Shown: in pieces, positions 24,446-32,533 of the stretch | Numbering within the stretch: the first letter of the stretch is position 1 | Layout: every line of letters begins with the position of its first letter | Assembly (NCBI GenBank): GCA_021778845.1 | Contig: JAJYBU010000029.1 | Location: 1-47,173 of the forward strand | Source of the DNA: Acidobacteriota bacterium | GTDB lineage: Bacteria; Acidobacteriota; Terriglobia; Terriglobales; Acidobacteriaceae | Direction of reading: 5' to 3' | Length of the DNA: 47,173 nt | Program-made: the position numbers and the translations under genes | The notes under the pieces: generated by a model | Told to the model about the DNA's origin: nothing | What the model saw: the letters and a program-made list of their open reading frames with translations, nothing else | The model's database searches: none

Positions 24446-26032
24446 TTATGCAGCTTTCTTGGTCTGCTTGGCAGCGGCCTGGGGCGTCTTCCTTGCTTTC
24501 TCCTTCGCAGTGAACTCCTGCCGCACCTTGGCGGCGATGGCGTCGGTGTCCACCTTATATACGGTGGCAGCTTCTTTGAGAACGGTCGCCGGATTGCCCC
24601 GCGAGGACGCCAGAAGGATGCTCGCCTCGACCATCAGGCGGGAGAGCGTGCCTTCATCCGCACGACGAACAAAGGCAGTCAGCGTTTTGCTGATACCTCC
24701 ATCGTCCCGCTTCTGCCGGATGCCATGCTGCCGTGCCAGCATCTCGACGCGGTTCTCGTCCATGACACTAATCAGCTTCTCCATGACGAAAAGCAGGTCA
24801 CGCTTGAGCAACCGAACCGGAACGGCAGCGCTCACAGCGGCAAGGACACGGAGGCCGGTCGTATTGGCGATGGCCTGCTCCTTGCGTTGCTTGTCCTGCT
24901 CGGCCTTCCACTTCTCATCGTTGCGGCTGGTTGGCTGCTTGGGATGATGGATGGGGCAAGTGGGATTGGCGCACACCTTGTGGATGGTGCCAACGTCGTT
25001 GCCCTCAGTGATGATGGCCTCGGTGGTGAACTTGCACGACTTATACTCCGGCCTTTTGGCTTGCTGCTTGTCCTTCGGCTTTTCATCCTGAATGGCGGTG
25101 TACCGATTGCGTGGGAGTACCGGACTGCCTTCCTTCTGCCCACCGTAGGCGGTACTGATCTGCACCAGCTCCGGCTTCGCGGCGACGGTCTGCGCGACGT
25201 GCGCTGAGACTTTGGCAGCGTAGCAATTGGGATCGGTGCATCGGTCGCCTTGCCTGCCGAGGTCATCCCCGAACAGCAGTTTGTTGTGACCTGTCCGTTT
25301 TGGGCAGTCGGCGCAACTGCCAGCGGCGGGAACAAGCTGCGCATCCCGCTTATTGAAGGGCGCATCTTTGAGGACTAACAGAATGTTCGAATCAATCCAG
25401 AATTGCAGATTGCGGACTGGAAGCAGAATGCGCGCTGGCTTGGCTCCATTGTTGTACCCCTCTTTGAAGCAAGCGGAGAGTGCCTGTGCCTGTTGCTCGG
25501 CTGGCAGCTTCGCCAGCAAGAGCGCGTGGCCTACTCCGATTTCGTCGGCATAGAAGGCCTCGACGGCAGCGGGTACGAGGTCAGCTAATTTCAGCCTCGA
25601 CGCCACGAAGGCGGGCGATTTCCCCACTTTTGCGGCGATCTGCTCGATGCTGTACTTGGGTTCGTCCAAGGCCAGCAAAGCGCGGAATCCTTGCGCCTCT
25701 TCCATCGGGTGGATTTCAGACCTGACAAGGTTCTCGACCAATTGCGCTTCTAACGCGGCTGCATCCGAGAGGTTAACGATGCGAACGGGAACGGTGCTCT
25801 GTTCCGCCATTTGCGCGGCGCGGTAACGCCGTGCTCCCGCGATGATCTCGAAGCCGTTCTCGGTGAGAGGCCGCACCAGTAGAGGCGACAAGACGCCCTG
25901 GGTGCGGATGGACGCGGCCAGCTCCTGCAACGCGACGGGCTCGAAGGTGCGGCGCGGGTTGGTCTTCGATTCGTTCAGTACTGACAGAGGGACGTTGCGG
26001 TATTCGGTGGCATGGACGATTTGGGTTTCCAT
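24446..26032 (-). CDS. ParB/RepB-like protein with extra Cys clusters
   Basis: About 528 residues. The ParB nuclease-like domain spans about 10-110 (LSVLNESKTNPRRTF, then GFEIIAGARRYRAAQMAE and LVENLVRSEIHPMEEAQGF), followed by a KorB-like HTH (YSIEQIAAKVGKSPAFVASRL). Two Cys-rich segments follow, CADCPKR...CTDPNCYAAKV and CKF...CANPTCPIHH, which may bind zinc. The C-terminal tail is Lys/Ala-rich. Typical ParB proteins are about 300 residues, so this is a long variant as found on plasmids and ICEs. AAGGAG precedes the ATG at 26032. No ParA gene is visible, so a role in regulation or partition is not settled. Confidence 0.82.
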   Translation of the reverse strand: METQIVHATEYRNVPLSVLNESKTNPRRTFEPVALQELAASIRTQGVLSPLLVRPLTENGFEIIAGARRYRAAQMAEQSTVPVRIVNLSDAAALEAQLVENLVRSEIHPMEEAQGFRALLALDEPKYSIEQIAAKVGKSPAFVASRLKLADLVPAAVEAFYADEIGVGHALLLAKLPAEQQAQALSACFKEGYNNGAKPARILLPVRNLQFWIDSNILLVLKDAPFNKRDAQLVPAAGSCADCPKRTGHNKLLFGDDLGRQGDRCTDPNCYAAKVSAHVAQTVAAKPELVQISTAYGGQKEGSPVLPRNRYTAIQDEKPKDKQQAKRPEYKSCKFTTEAIITEGNDVGTIHKVCANPTCPIHHPKQPTSRNDEKWKAEQDKQRKEQAIANTTGLRVLAAVSAAVPVRLLKRDLLFVMEKLISVMDENRVEMLARQHGIRQKRDDGGISKTLTAFVRRADEGTLSRLMVEASILLASSRGNPATVLKEAATVYKVDTDAIAAKVRQEFTAKEKARKTPQAAAKQTKKAA

Positions 26033-26111
26033 GATGACAGGCTCCTTTCGAGCGGTTGAGGTTGGAGGCACGGAGCGGAAGCGGGCGTTCACCGCTCCAC
26101 GAGGGAGCGGA

Positions 26112-26525
26112 CTAGCCGAGGATGCACTTGTCCGTGAAGGCTTCGAGAAAGCGCTGCAAGCGCAGGGTGTTGTCCCATGTCTGAGCAAACCTCTCATGCT
26201 GCTCCTGAAGCTGAGGCAGCGCGACATAGTGGCCGTTGACGATGGCTCGTGAGACTTGCTCGATGGCCATGTAATCGTTCTGCCAACTGAACGGAATCAG
26301 GTGAGCGCCACCGGCGAAGCCAAGCTCGAAGCACATCTCCGGGTCGCGCATGGGGTCGCCGTTCTGTTCGCCGTAGTGACAGACAGAGAGTGCGGGAAGT
26401 CCCAACGGGCCGGACTCGTCCACTGCCTCGATGACCAGCGGCAGATAGGGCGGGTTTTCGATCTTGACGTAGAGGCTGGGACGCCAGCCTCCCGCTTTCT
26501 GCAAGATGGCAAGTAGCGTCTTCAT
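26112..26525 (-). CDS. DUF6908-type plasmid protein
   Basis: A 137-residue protein with ENPPYLPLVIEAV, LSVCHYGEQNGDPMRDPEMCFEL and WQNDYMAIEQVSR. I recognise this as the pattern of DUF6908, a family of unknown function on plasmids and integrative elements, often beside ArdC-like genes, as here. It overlaps the ArdC stop by four bases (ATGA), and its ribosome-binding site lies inside the end of the ArdC gene. No catalytic motif is visible. Confidence 0.7.
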   Translation of the reverse strand: MKTLLAILQKAGGWRPSLYVKIENPPYLPLVIEAVDESGPLGLPALSVCHYGEQNGDPMRDPEMCFELGFAGGAHLIPFSWQNDYMAIEQVSRAIVNGHYVALPQLQEQHERFAQTWDNTLRLQRFLEAFTDKCILG

Positions 26526-27418
26526 GCCGCCACCTCCGCAAGTGCGTCGGTGGTGGCTTCTTCCGCAACGGGCGGCTCCAGCGCGGCGAGGATGAGGCTG
26601 GCGGTCTGCTGGATCACTTCGAGCGATTCGGCCAACAGCGAGGCGTTGCCTTTGTAGAGCTGGATATAGTCGGCACTCGCCGAACCCGTCACCAGCCCAA
26701 CCGCCTTGCCGACCACAAACGCGACAGCCTCGGCCTCGGTCTCGCGCACGGTCTTGGTGGTTGCGGTGCGGCGGTCACTTTTATGCAACAGTTCGTGCGC
26801 CGTTTCATGGACAAGGGTGGCGAAGGTTTCCGCCTTCGACTGTCCGGGCAACAGCGCGATACGTCCGCCGTAGCTCATACCCAGCGCGGGGGCAATCTTC
26901 TCGCTGTAGACAAGCTGAATCCCCTTGCTGTGGAGGAAGTCGGTGAGGCGGTCGATGCTTTCGCCGGGGTCGCCAGAGACTTCGCGCATCTCCGGCAGGT
27001 CTACCCCGTCGGTCTGCGAAATATCGAAGACGTAGGCATTTCTGAAGCCAAGCAAGATGCGCTCATTCTGTTTGGTGATGTCCTTCTGGGCTTCGGCATC
27101 CTTTTTGCGACGAACGCCAACAATGGGGGCAAGGATGCGGATACCTTTCTGCCCGGCCTTCACAGAACGTCCGAGGTTCTTCCATGTCCAGAACCCGGCT
27201 ACGCGCGTGGCGGCTGGCATTTGCCGCGCAATCTCCAAGACGTTCCCGAAGGAATACGAATGGAAGCGGCTCATGGCGGTGAGGTAGTGAGTAAGGGCGT
27301 CGGAGTGTCCCGCCTCTAACTGCTCAATCAGCAGCTTGATATTGGCGGCGATGAGTTCCTGTTTCGTGTTGGGCTTTCTGCTGTCGATGGTGGCGATGGT
27401 GTTGGCGTTGCTGCTCAT
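26522..27418 (-). CDS. ardC: ArdC-like antirestriction protein
   Basis: A 298-residue protein. The N-terminal domain (about 15-135) is the ssDNA-binding ArdC domain: FHSYSFGNVLEIARQMPAA, then VAGFWTWKNLGRSVKAGQKG. The C-terminal domain is a zincin-like metallopeptidase with HETAH at residues 204-208 and a later E in RETEAEAVAFVVG. ArdC proteins protect incoming conjugative DNA against restriction. It may start transfer while the element's own XamI-type enzyme is active in the host. AAAGGAG precedes the ATG at 27418. It is co-translated with the DUF6908 gene. Confidence 0.87.
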   Translation of the reverse strand: MSSNANTIATIDSRKPNTKQELIAANIKLLIEQLEAGHSDALTHYLTAMSRFHSYSFGNVLEIARQMPAATRVAGFWTWKNLGRSVKAGQKGIRILAPIVGVRRKKDAEAQKDITKQNERILLGFRNAYVFDISQTDGVDLPEMREVSGDPGESIDRLTDFLHSKGIQLVYSEKIAPALGMSYGGRIALLPGQSKAETFATLVHETAHELLHKSDRRTATTKTVRETEAEAVAFVVGKAVGLVTGSASADYIQLYKGNASLLAESLEVIQQTASLILAALEPPVAEEATTDALAEVAA

Positions 27419-28236
27419 GGTGTTTCTCCTTTGGCGGTTGCCGTTGTCTTTCATGCCATGCGTGGCATGTACCTACATGCCGAACGCCTCCTGGCGAAGG
27501 CGGGGCGGCAAGGCGCAAGGGAGGGGTCTCCCCACCCTTGGAGAGGGAGCCGAAGGCGGAACGGAAAGGGCGAAGCGCAGCGGAGGTCTGCACAAGCGAA
27601 ATCGGGGTGGTGAAGCGCGGAAGATTGGGGAAGCCCTTGTCGCCGCGCCAGGGCAGCGCCCTCAGCGAGGTTTGGCTTCCGTATGCGTGCGCGTCAGCGC
27701 ACAGGACTTTTCAGGGTCGCGTTGCGGCAGGAACGGGCCGCTGTGGAGGGTGGCGGAAGACGCGCCAGCGGCTGGAGACAGGCGAGGAGGAACTCCTCCC
27801 TGCAAATAAAAGCAATCGCTATTTGCGTAAGTCCCTGCGTTCGCGTGAAGATAGAGACGGGACGGGCACGCACCGTCCTGGGGTTTCGAAACCCCATAAC
27901 ACATAGGCATGTCGCTGCTGGCGTGCTGAAGGATTCCCTACGACTTTTGCGGTCGGGGAGCTGTGGACGTATGTCCAGGCCCCTAAAGCTAAAGGTCCAT
28001 GGAGCCGTGTGTTATCGGCTTTCGAACTCCCCGATCACGGGTTACTAGGGCTGTTTGCGGGGGCGCACCGCAGACCTTTTCGGCCCTCCCGGACGAGGAG
28101 ATATGCTGATCCCTCTTACTCTGTCCTGTAGATGGTGGTTGCCGATCTCGCTACAGCGCGAGTCCGCCTTGTCCTCTGAGGTGAACGGAGGCCTGGATCT
28201 GTGGAACGTTCATCGAGCAGCAAAGGGCCGGGTACG
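27419..28236. other. 818-nt non-coding control region with structured segments
   Basis: No reading frame here has recognisable protein content. The region lies between divergent genes and contains several perfect or near-perfect inverted repeats: GAGGAG/CTCCTC (27784-27798), GCAAATA/TATTTGC (27802-27826), the 16-bp palindrome GGGGTTTCGAAACCCC (27880-27895) and the branched structure at 27951-28036. It could be an origin of replication, a transcribed RNA or a long leader. No iteron array or DnaA-box cluster was recognised. Confidence 0.5.
27951..28036 (+). ncRNA. Candidate structured RNA, branched fold
   Basis: GGTCGGGGAG (27951-27960) pairs with CTCCCCGATC (28027-28036; one G-T pair), closing an 86-nt domain. 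Inside are a hairpin TGGAC-GTAT-GTCCA (27964-27977) and a stem AGCCG/CGGCT (28003-28007, 28016-28020), giving at least a three-way junction. The sequence does not carry the hammerhead core or another ribozyme core that I recognise. The same folding would exist on the minus strand, so the strand is uncertain. Function unknown. Confidence 0.4.
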
Positions 28237-29316
28237 ATGAGTGCCGTGCGTGTGGTCGAATTCCAGCGCAACGGAGTCGGTTGCTTGCCGTTGCCTGATC
28301 GATGCACCCTCGATGTCTTCTGCTTTGAGGAGCCCGAGGTACAGGAGGCAGTGGCAATCGCCATCGAAGACATGCTCTATGTGGTCGCCTTGGCAGGAAT
28401 CGAGCTGCATGCACTCGACGGCGTGACGGTAGCGCCGGACTGCCGGGCTGCAGCCTGCGCTTTGCAGAACCTGCCAGCAGGCCAGGTTCCGCTGGAGATG
28501 AATCCCCAGCCGGAAGCCATGGAGATGGCACGAACTGCTGCCATTCGCCGAGGGCAAGACCTGCGCTTCCATATTGTGTTGCGTACGGAACTCGCCCTGA
28601 TGTCGTTCTCCCCGGACGCAGTGATGCGCCGGACAGCGCTGGCGTGCATCGCCCACGAAGCAGCGCATGTGGAACACGAAAGCCATCTCTACCGGATGTT
28701 TCCCGACAGTTATGGAAAGCCGTTGGAGTGCGGAAACCGGTCGCCACAGACGTTTGTGAAGGCGATGGATGTTTGGAGCGAATATGCCGCGTGCCGGTCT
28801 TCGGCGACGTTTCGCCCGGAGGCGGTCGAGGATTTCGAAGGCATTCTGTGCCGCGCCATCGAAGACAGCTTCGCGGCGGCGATGGAGCAGATCAAAGCGC
28901 ACCGCGAAGGACGCAGCGCAGTGGAGGTCTCCCGGGAGATTCAGCAGATCTTCGGAGACATTTTCATCTGTGCCGGTTACCTGCTGGGCCATGTTAACGG
29001 CCTGGAACTCAACCTCAAGAAACATGACACTCCGCGTTTGGACGAAGTCTTTGAGAAGAATCCTTCCGCAGAAGTCCTGATGACCCAGTTGGAGCGCACT
29101 TTGCATGAAATGTGGTTGCAGGAATTTGTTTGGGCGTCCATCGAAGTGTTCGCGCCGATCTACGATCTCATCTGCAACATGATGAACCAGTGTGGGCTGG
29201 TCTTTGTCCGACACGAAGAGGATTCGTGGGTTGTGATGTATGAGGCGCTGGAAGCAATCGAAGCGTGCGCCGAAAGGCCAAAGGACGATGGACTGAACGG
29301 TCAGTGTAACGAATGA
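28237..29316 (+). CDS. Zincin-like HExxH protein of unknown function
   Basis: About 359 residues with no family I can name. IAHEAAHVEHESH gives an HExxH zinc site at about residue 140, and WSEYAACRSSA, about 45 residues later, supplies an acidic residue in the position of the third ligand of gluzincin-like proteases. The rest is largely helical. No signal peptide or membrane segment is visible, so it would act in the cytoplasm. The ATG at 28237 is preferred, though its ribosome-binding site is weak; GTG at 28201 is an alternative. It stands alone after the structured non-coding region. Confidence 0.55.
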   Translation: MSAVRVVEFQRNGVGCLPLPDRCTLDVFCFEEPEVQEAVAIAIEDMLYVVALAGIELHALDGVTVAPDCRAAACALQNLPAGQVPLEMNPQPEAMEMARTAAIRRGQDLRFHIVLRTELALMSFSPDAVMRRTALACIAHEAAHVEHESHLYRMFPDSYGKPLECGNRSPQTFVKAMDVWSEYAACRSSATFRPEAVEDFEGILCRAIEDSFAAAMEQIKAHREGRSAVEVSREIQQIFGDIFICAGYLLGHVNGLELNLKKHDTPRLDEVFEKNPSAEVLMTQLERTLHEMWLQEFVWASIEVFAPIYDLICNMMNQCGLVFVRHEEDSWVVMYEALEAIEACAERPKDDGLNGQCNE

Positions 29317-29565
29317 AATAAAGCGATCTATAAGGTCGCCGAGAACGAAAGCATACACGCACCACGACCAAAATCATCGCGAGTCTGGAGCAATGAGTCC
29401 TCACTTGGACGAACTCATGGAATGCGGGCAAACAGCGCAGCGGATCACTCGGCCATTGCGGCACAACGGTGTTGCCTATTCAGGAAGGACCAAGACGTTG
29501 ATGCTCTGAGTATAGGCGATAGACATAGGTTGGACGGTTCCCATCCGGAAGACCTTCAAGCAGGC

Positions 29566-29734
29566 CTAGGAACTTGTTGAAAAACTTTTGTGGCCACTTA
29601 CTCCAGAGCGAAATGAGTGACTTGAAATGTATTCAGATGACAGATCGGCTCGTTGTAGGCCGTTTCTGAACGATGCACATCGGAATCGATCTACCCTTTC
29701 GAAGGGATTTTATCGTTGTTCAACAAGTTCCTAG
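29566..29734. mobile_element. MITE-like element with CTAG-flanked inverted ends
   Basis: A 169-bp non-coding unit. CTAGGAACTTGTTGAA (29566-29581) and TTCAACAAGTTCCTAG (29719-29734) are perfect 16-bp inverted ends. CTAG on both sides may be a 4-bp target duplication or part of the repeats, since it is palindromic. The interior has no coding capacity, so it would be mobilised by a transposase from elsewhere. A degenerate end-like word is also seen at about 20125-20145. The rest of 29317-29928 shows no gene; the last 60 nt are probably the promoter of the restriction gene. Confidence 0.6.
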
Positions 29735-29928
29735 AAAGCTCAAAGCCAACGCCCTCAGCGGTGACAACGGCTTGCTTGTTATCCATGCCCGTTGTGAGCA
29801 ATGTGCTGCAGAGCGGCAAAGGGACCACTCGACCACGAGTTAGCCTGCCGGGCATTTACAATCCAAGTAATTGATTTGAAAGAGGAGATGGAGTGTTGCA
29901 TTCGTCGCGGCGATTGCTACTTTAGCCT

Positions 29929-30891
29929 ATGCCCATAAACGCGGATAAGCCTCACCTGTGGAAGGCGGATACCAGAGCATCGGTTGACCAATTCAACCAG
30001 TGGTTCATGCTCTTTGCCCCGAAAGCCTACCGGGATACCCGCAAGACGACCATCGAGAACGTAGAGGAGGGCCTCACGCTCACGAGCGACCTCACAAAGA
30101 TCGATGCCGCCACAATCAAGGCACACCCTGGGATCTTGCCGATGCTGCGCATGGCGACCTGCCCGCCACTGGCACGGGATCGGCTCATCGGACTTGCTGA
30201 TTCCAGCAAGAATTTCGTGGGGAACCTGGAACTCGGCAAGTTGCCAGCACGGATATCACCGGCTTTGCTGGAAGATCACCTGGGCAAAATCTCCAGGATC
30301 ATCTCCCAGATGCTGGATGTTGATATTTTTCCGTGGTTAGGCGAAAAGCGCCGCCCGACGGATGAAGAGCGCTACCGCTCGTCAACCATTGTGGCGGATC
30401 GGCTGTGCGGGGCCGTGGCAGACCCCATCGTGCGGAACGCTCAGGAAAAGCGTCAGCTTGCCTTGCTGGAGGAACGGCTGGTCAAAAAAGGCTATAAGCT
30501 GAAGGCCCATCCACCCGCAGCCCCCCTCAATGAAATGGAACCCGGGACGTTCTCGTTCCGGATGAACGTGTTCGTCAAATCCTCGAATGCCAACGCAAGG
30601 GCAGTCAGAATTCCCGTTGACGCGGTCATCCAGCCGCTTGATGCGAGGCTTCCGCACCTGCCAGTGCTGATTGAGGCCAAATCCGCAGGCGACTTTACCA
30701 ACGTGAACAAGCGCCGAAAGGAGGAGGCGACAAAGATGAATCAGCTCAAAGCCACCTTCGGCGAACGGGTCGCTTTCGTGCTCCTGCTTTGCGGATACTT
30801 CGATGCTGCCTACCTCGGATACGAGGCGGCCGAGGGCATAGACTGGATATGGGAACATCGTATCGAGGAAATCGACCAGCTAGGAATCTGA
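29929..30891 (+). CDS. XamI-family type II restriction endonuclease
   Basis: A 320-residue protein with the XamI-family pattern: PPLARDRLIGLA, then STIVADRLCGAVADPIVRNAQE, GTFSFRMNV and FTNVNKRRKEEATKMNQLKATFG. The PD-(D/E)XK nuclease core is visible as D231 (PVDAVIQP) and E249/K251 (VLIEAKSAGDF). XamI itself cuts GTCGAC, so that is the expected site, but specificity can drift. The gene is seven bases upstream of its methyltransferase. The enzyme would protect the element's host from phages and competing plasmids lacking the modification. Confidence 0.88.
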   Translation: MPINADKPHLWKADTRASVDQFNQWFMLFAPKAYRDTRKTTIENVEEGLTLTSDLTKIDAATIKAHPGILPMLRMATCPPLARDRLIGLADSSKNFVGNLELGKLPARISPALLEDHLGKISRIISQMLDVDIFPWLGEKRRPTDEERYRSSTIVADRLCGAVADPIVRNAQEKRQLALLEERLVKKGYKLKAHPPAAPLNEMEPGTFSFRMNVFVKSSNANARAVRIPVDAVIQPLDARLPHLPVLIEAKSAGDFTNVNKRRKEEATKMNQLKATFGERVAFVLLLCGYFDAAYLGYEAAEGIDWIWEHRIEEIDQLGI

Positions 30892-30898
30892 GGGGAAA

Positions 30899-32470
30899 AT
30901 GGGCACCGCCATAGCGCACAGCATCGAGGAGTCACGTCAGGTCGAGCAGACCCGTCTTGACGCCCTCAAGACTGCTGCGGAGAGGAACAAATGGGGGCAG
31001 TTCGCAACGCCGACACCTCTTGCCCTCAGCCTTGCCGCCTACGCTCACACTCTCATGGGCGAACATCCGGTCCGATTCCTCGATCCTTCCATAGGAACAG
31101 GCTCTTTTTTTTCCGCGCTGCTGGAGACATTTGCCGAGGACAGGCTCGAAGCAGCTCGGGGCGTCGAGCTTGACCCTCTGTTCGCGCGCGCTGCGATGGA
31201 TCTATGGGCCGGGCAGGGGCTGCATGTAGATCAAGGGGACTTTACTACCCAGCAGCCAGCACCGGATGTCCGGTTCAACCTCGTCATAGCAAATCCGCCC
31301 TATGTTCGACACCACCATCTTTCCGGCGACGATAAAGAGCGTCTGAAAGCAAAACTGATGCAGTCTCTGCGCTTGGACATAAGCGGACTTGCGGGTCTGT
31401 ATTGCTACTTCATGCTGCTGTGCCATGACTGGATGGAAAAGCACGCACTTGCGATTTGGCTGATTCCATCCGAGTTCATGGACGTGAACTACGGCTCCAC
31501 GGTGCGGAGATATTTGACCGAGCATGTCACGCTCCTACACCTGCATCGCTTTTGCCCGACTGACTCACAATTTGCCGACGCGCTCGTTTCCTCCGTCGTG
31601 GTCGCGTTTCGCAAAGCGCCCCCGCCGCCAAGCGGCCATAGTGCGCGCTTTTCTTTTGGTGGTCTCATCGAAAGCCCGGATACGGAAGCTCTAGTACCGC
31701 TCGACACGTTGCGCCAATCCCATAAGTGGACGCAGTTCCCGGCCAATCCCCATGTCGTGAAGACCGACGACCTCAAACTCGGGGACGTGTTTTCAATCAA
31801 GAGGGGCCTGGCGACAGGCTCCAACGGTTTTTTTATCCTCCGCAAAGAGGATGCGCTAAAGTGGCAGATACCCAACCAATTTCTGAAACCGATTCTTCCC
31901 GGTCCCCGCAATCTGCAAAGCGACACTATCGAAGCGTCTGCAAATGGTCTGCCTCTTGTTGCGACGCCACTCTTTCTACTCGATTGCAATCACTCCGAAG
32001 CAGAAATCGAACAGAAATGGCCTAGTTTTTTTGAATATCTCCAGCAGGGTAAGAAGCAGGAGATTCACTCCGCATATCTCGCCAGCCGCCGCGTCCCTTG
32101 GTACTCCCAGGAGAACCGCCCCCCGGCGCCGTTTCTCTGCACCTATATGGGACGGTCCCGGAACGGTAAGCATCCCTTCCGCTTCATATGGAACCGTTCA
32201 CAGGCGACAGCGCACAACGTATACCTGATGCTCTATCCCAAGGGTCCATTGCGTGATGCGCTCAAGGAGCGCCCTGAGCTTGAAGCAGAGATATTCGAAA
32301 AGCTTCAGAACATCAGCCAGGACCTATTCATCTCCGAGGGACGAGTATATGGTGGGGGGCTACATAAGGTTGAGCCGAAGGAACTTGCAAAGATACCGGC
32401 AGGTTTTCTGCTCGACGGCCTAGAATCAACCATACGTAAAGGACAGCAGCTCACATTGGTTATGGCGTAG
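30899..32470 (+). CDS. Adenine-specific DNA methyltransferase, partner of the XamI-type nuclease
   Basis: A 523-residue N6-adenine methyltransferase. GQFATPTPLA and DPSIGTGSFFSALLE (residues 62-70) are the SAM-binding motifs, and NPPY at 132-135 is the catalytic motif, so the order is gamma-type. The C-terminal half (about 270-520) is the target-recognition part. It should methylate the A in the nuclease's recognition site. The reading frame starts seven bases after the nuclease stop, with AGGGG upstream, so both are probably co-transcribed; no separate controller (C) gene is seen. Confidence 0.87.
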   Translation: MGTAIAHSIEESRQVEQTRLDALKTAAERNKWGQFATPTPLALSLAAYAHTLMGEHPVRFLDPSIGTGSFFSALLETFAEDRLEAARGVELDPLFARAAMDLWAGQGLHVDQGDFTTQQPAPDVRFNLVIANPPYVRHHHLSGDDKERLKAKLMQSLRLDISGLAGLYCYFMLLCHDWMEKHALAIWLIPSEFMDVNYGSTVRRYLTEHVTLLHLHRFCPTDSQFADALVSSVVVAFRKAPPPPSGHSARFSFGGLIESPDTEALVPLDTLRQSHKWTQFPANPHVVKTDDLKLGDVFSIKRGLATGSNGFFILRKEDALKWQIPNQFLKPILPGPRNLQSDTIEASANGLPLVATPLFLLDCNHSEAEIEQKWPSFFEYLQQGKKQEIHSAYLASRRVPWYSQENRPPAPFLCTYMGRSRNGKHPFRFIWNRSQATAHNVYLMLYPKGPLRDALKERPELEAEIFEKLQNISQDLFISEGRVYGGGLHKVEPKELAKIPAGFLLDGLESTIRKGQQLTLVMA

Positions 32471-32533
32471 GACTTTATAAGTGCGATGCACCGTGGTAAT
32501 CCATGGCGCATCGCACATTTCTAGGGAGAGCTT

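Noticed and set aside
27951..28036. Hammerhead or other known small ribozyme
   Set aside because: The branched fold lacks the CUGAUGA...GAAA core and no other known catalytic core was recognised.
28210..29358. 382-codon open frame on the minus strand
   Set aside because: Antisense to the HExxH protein; Arg/His-rich without domain pattern, whereas the plus-strand protein has a coherent motif set.
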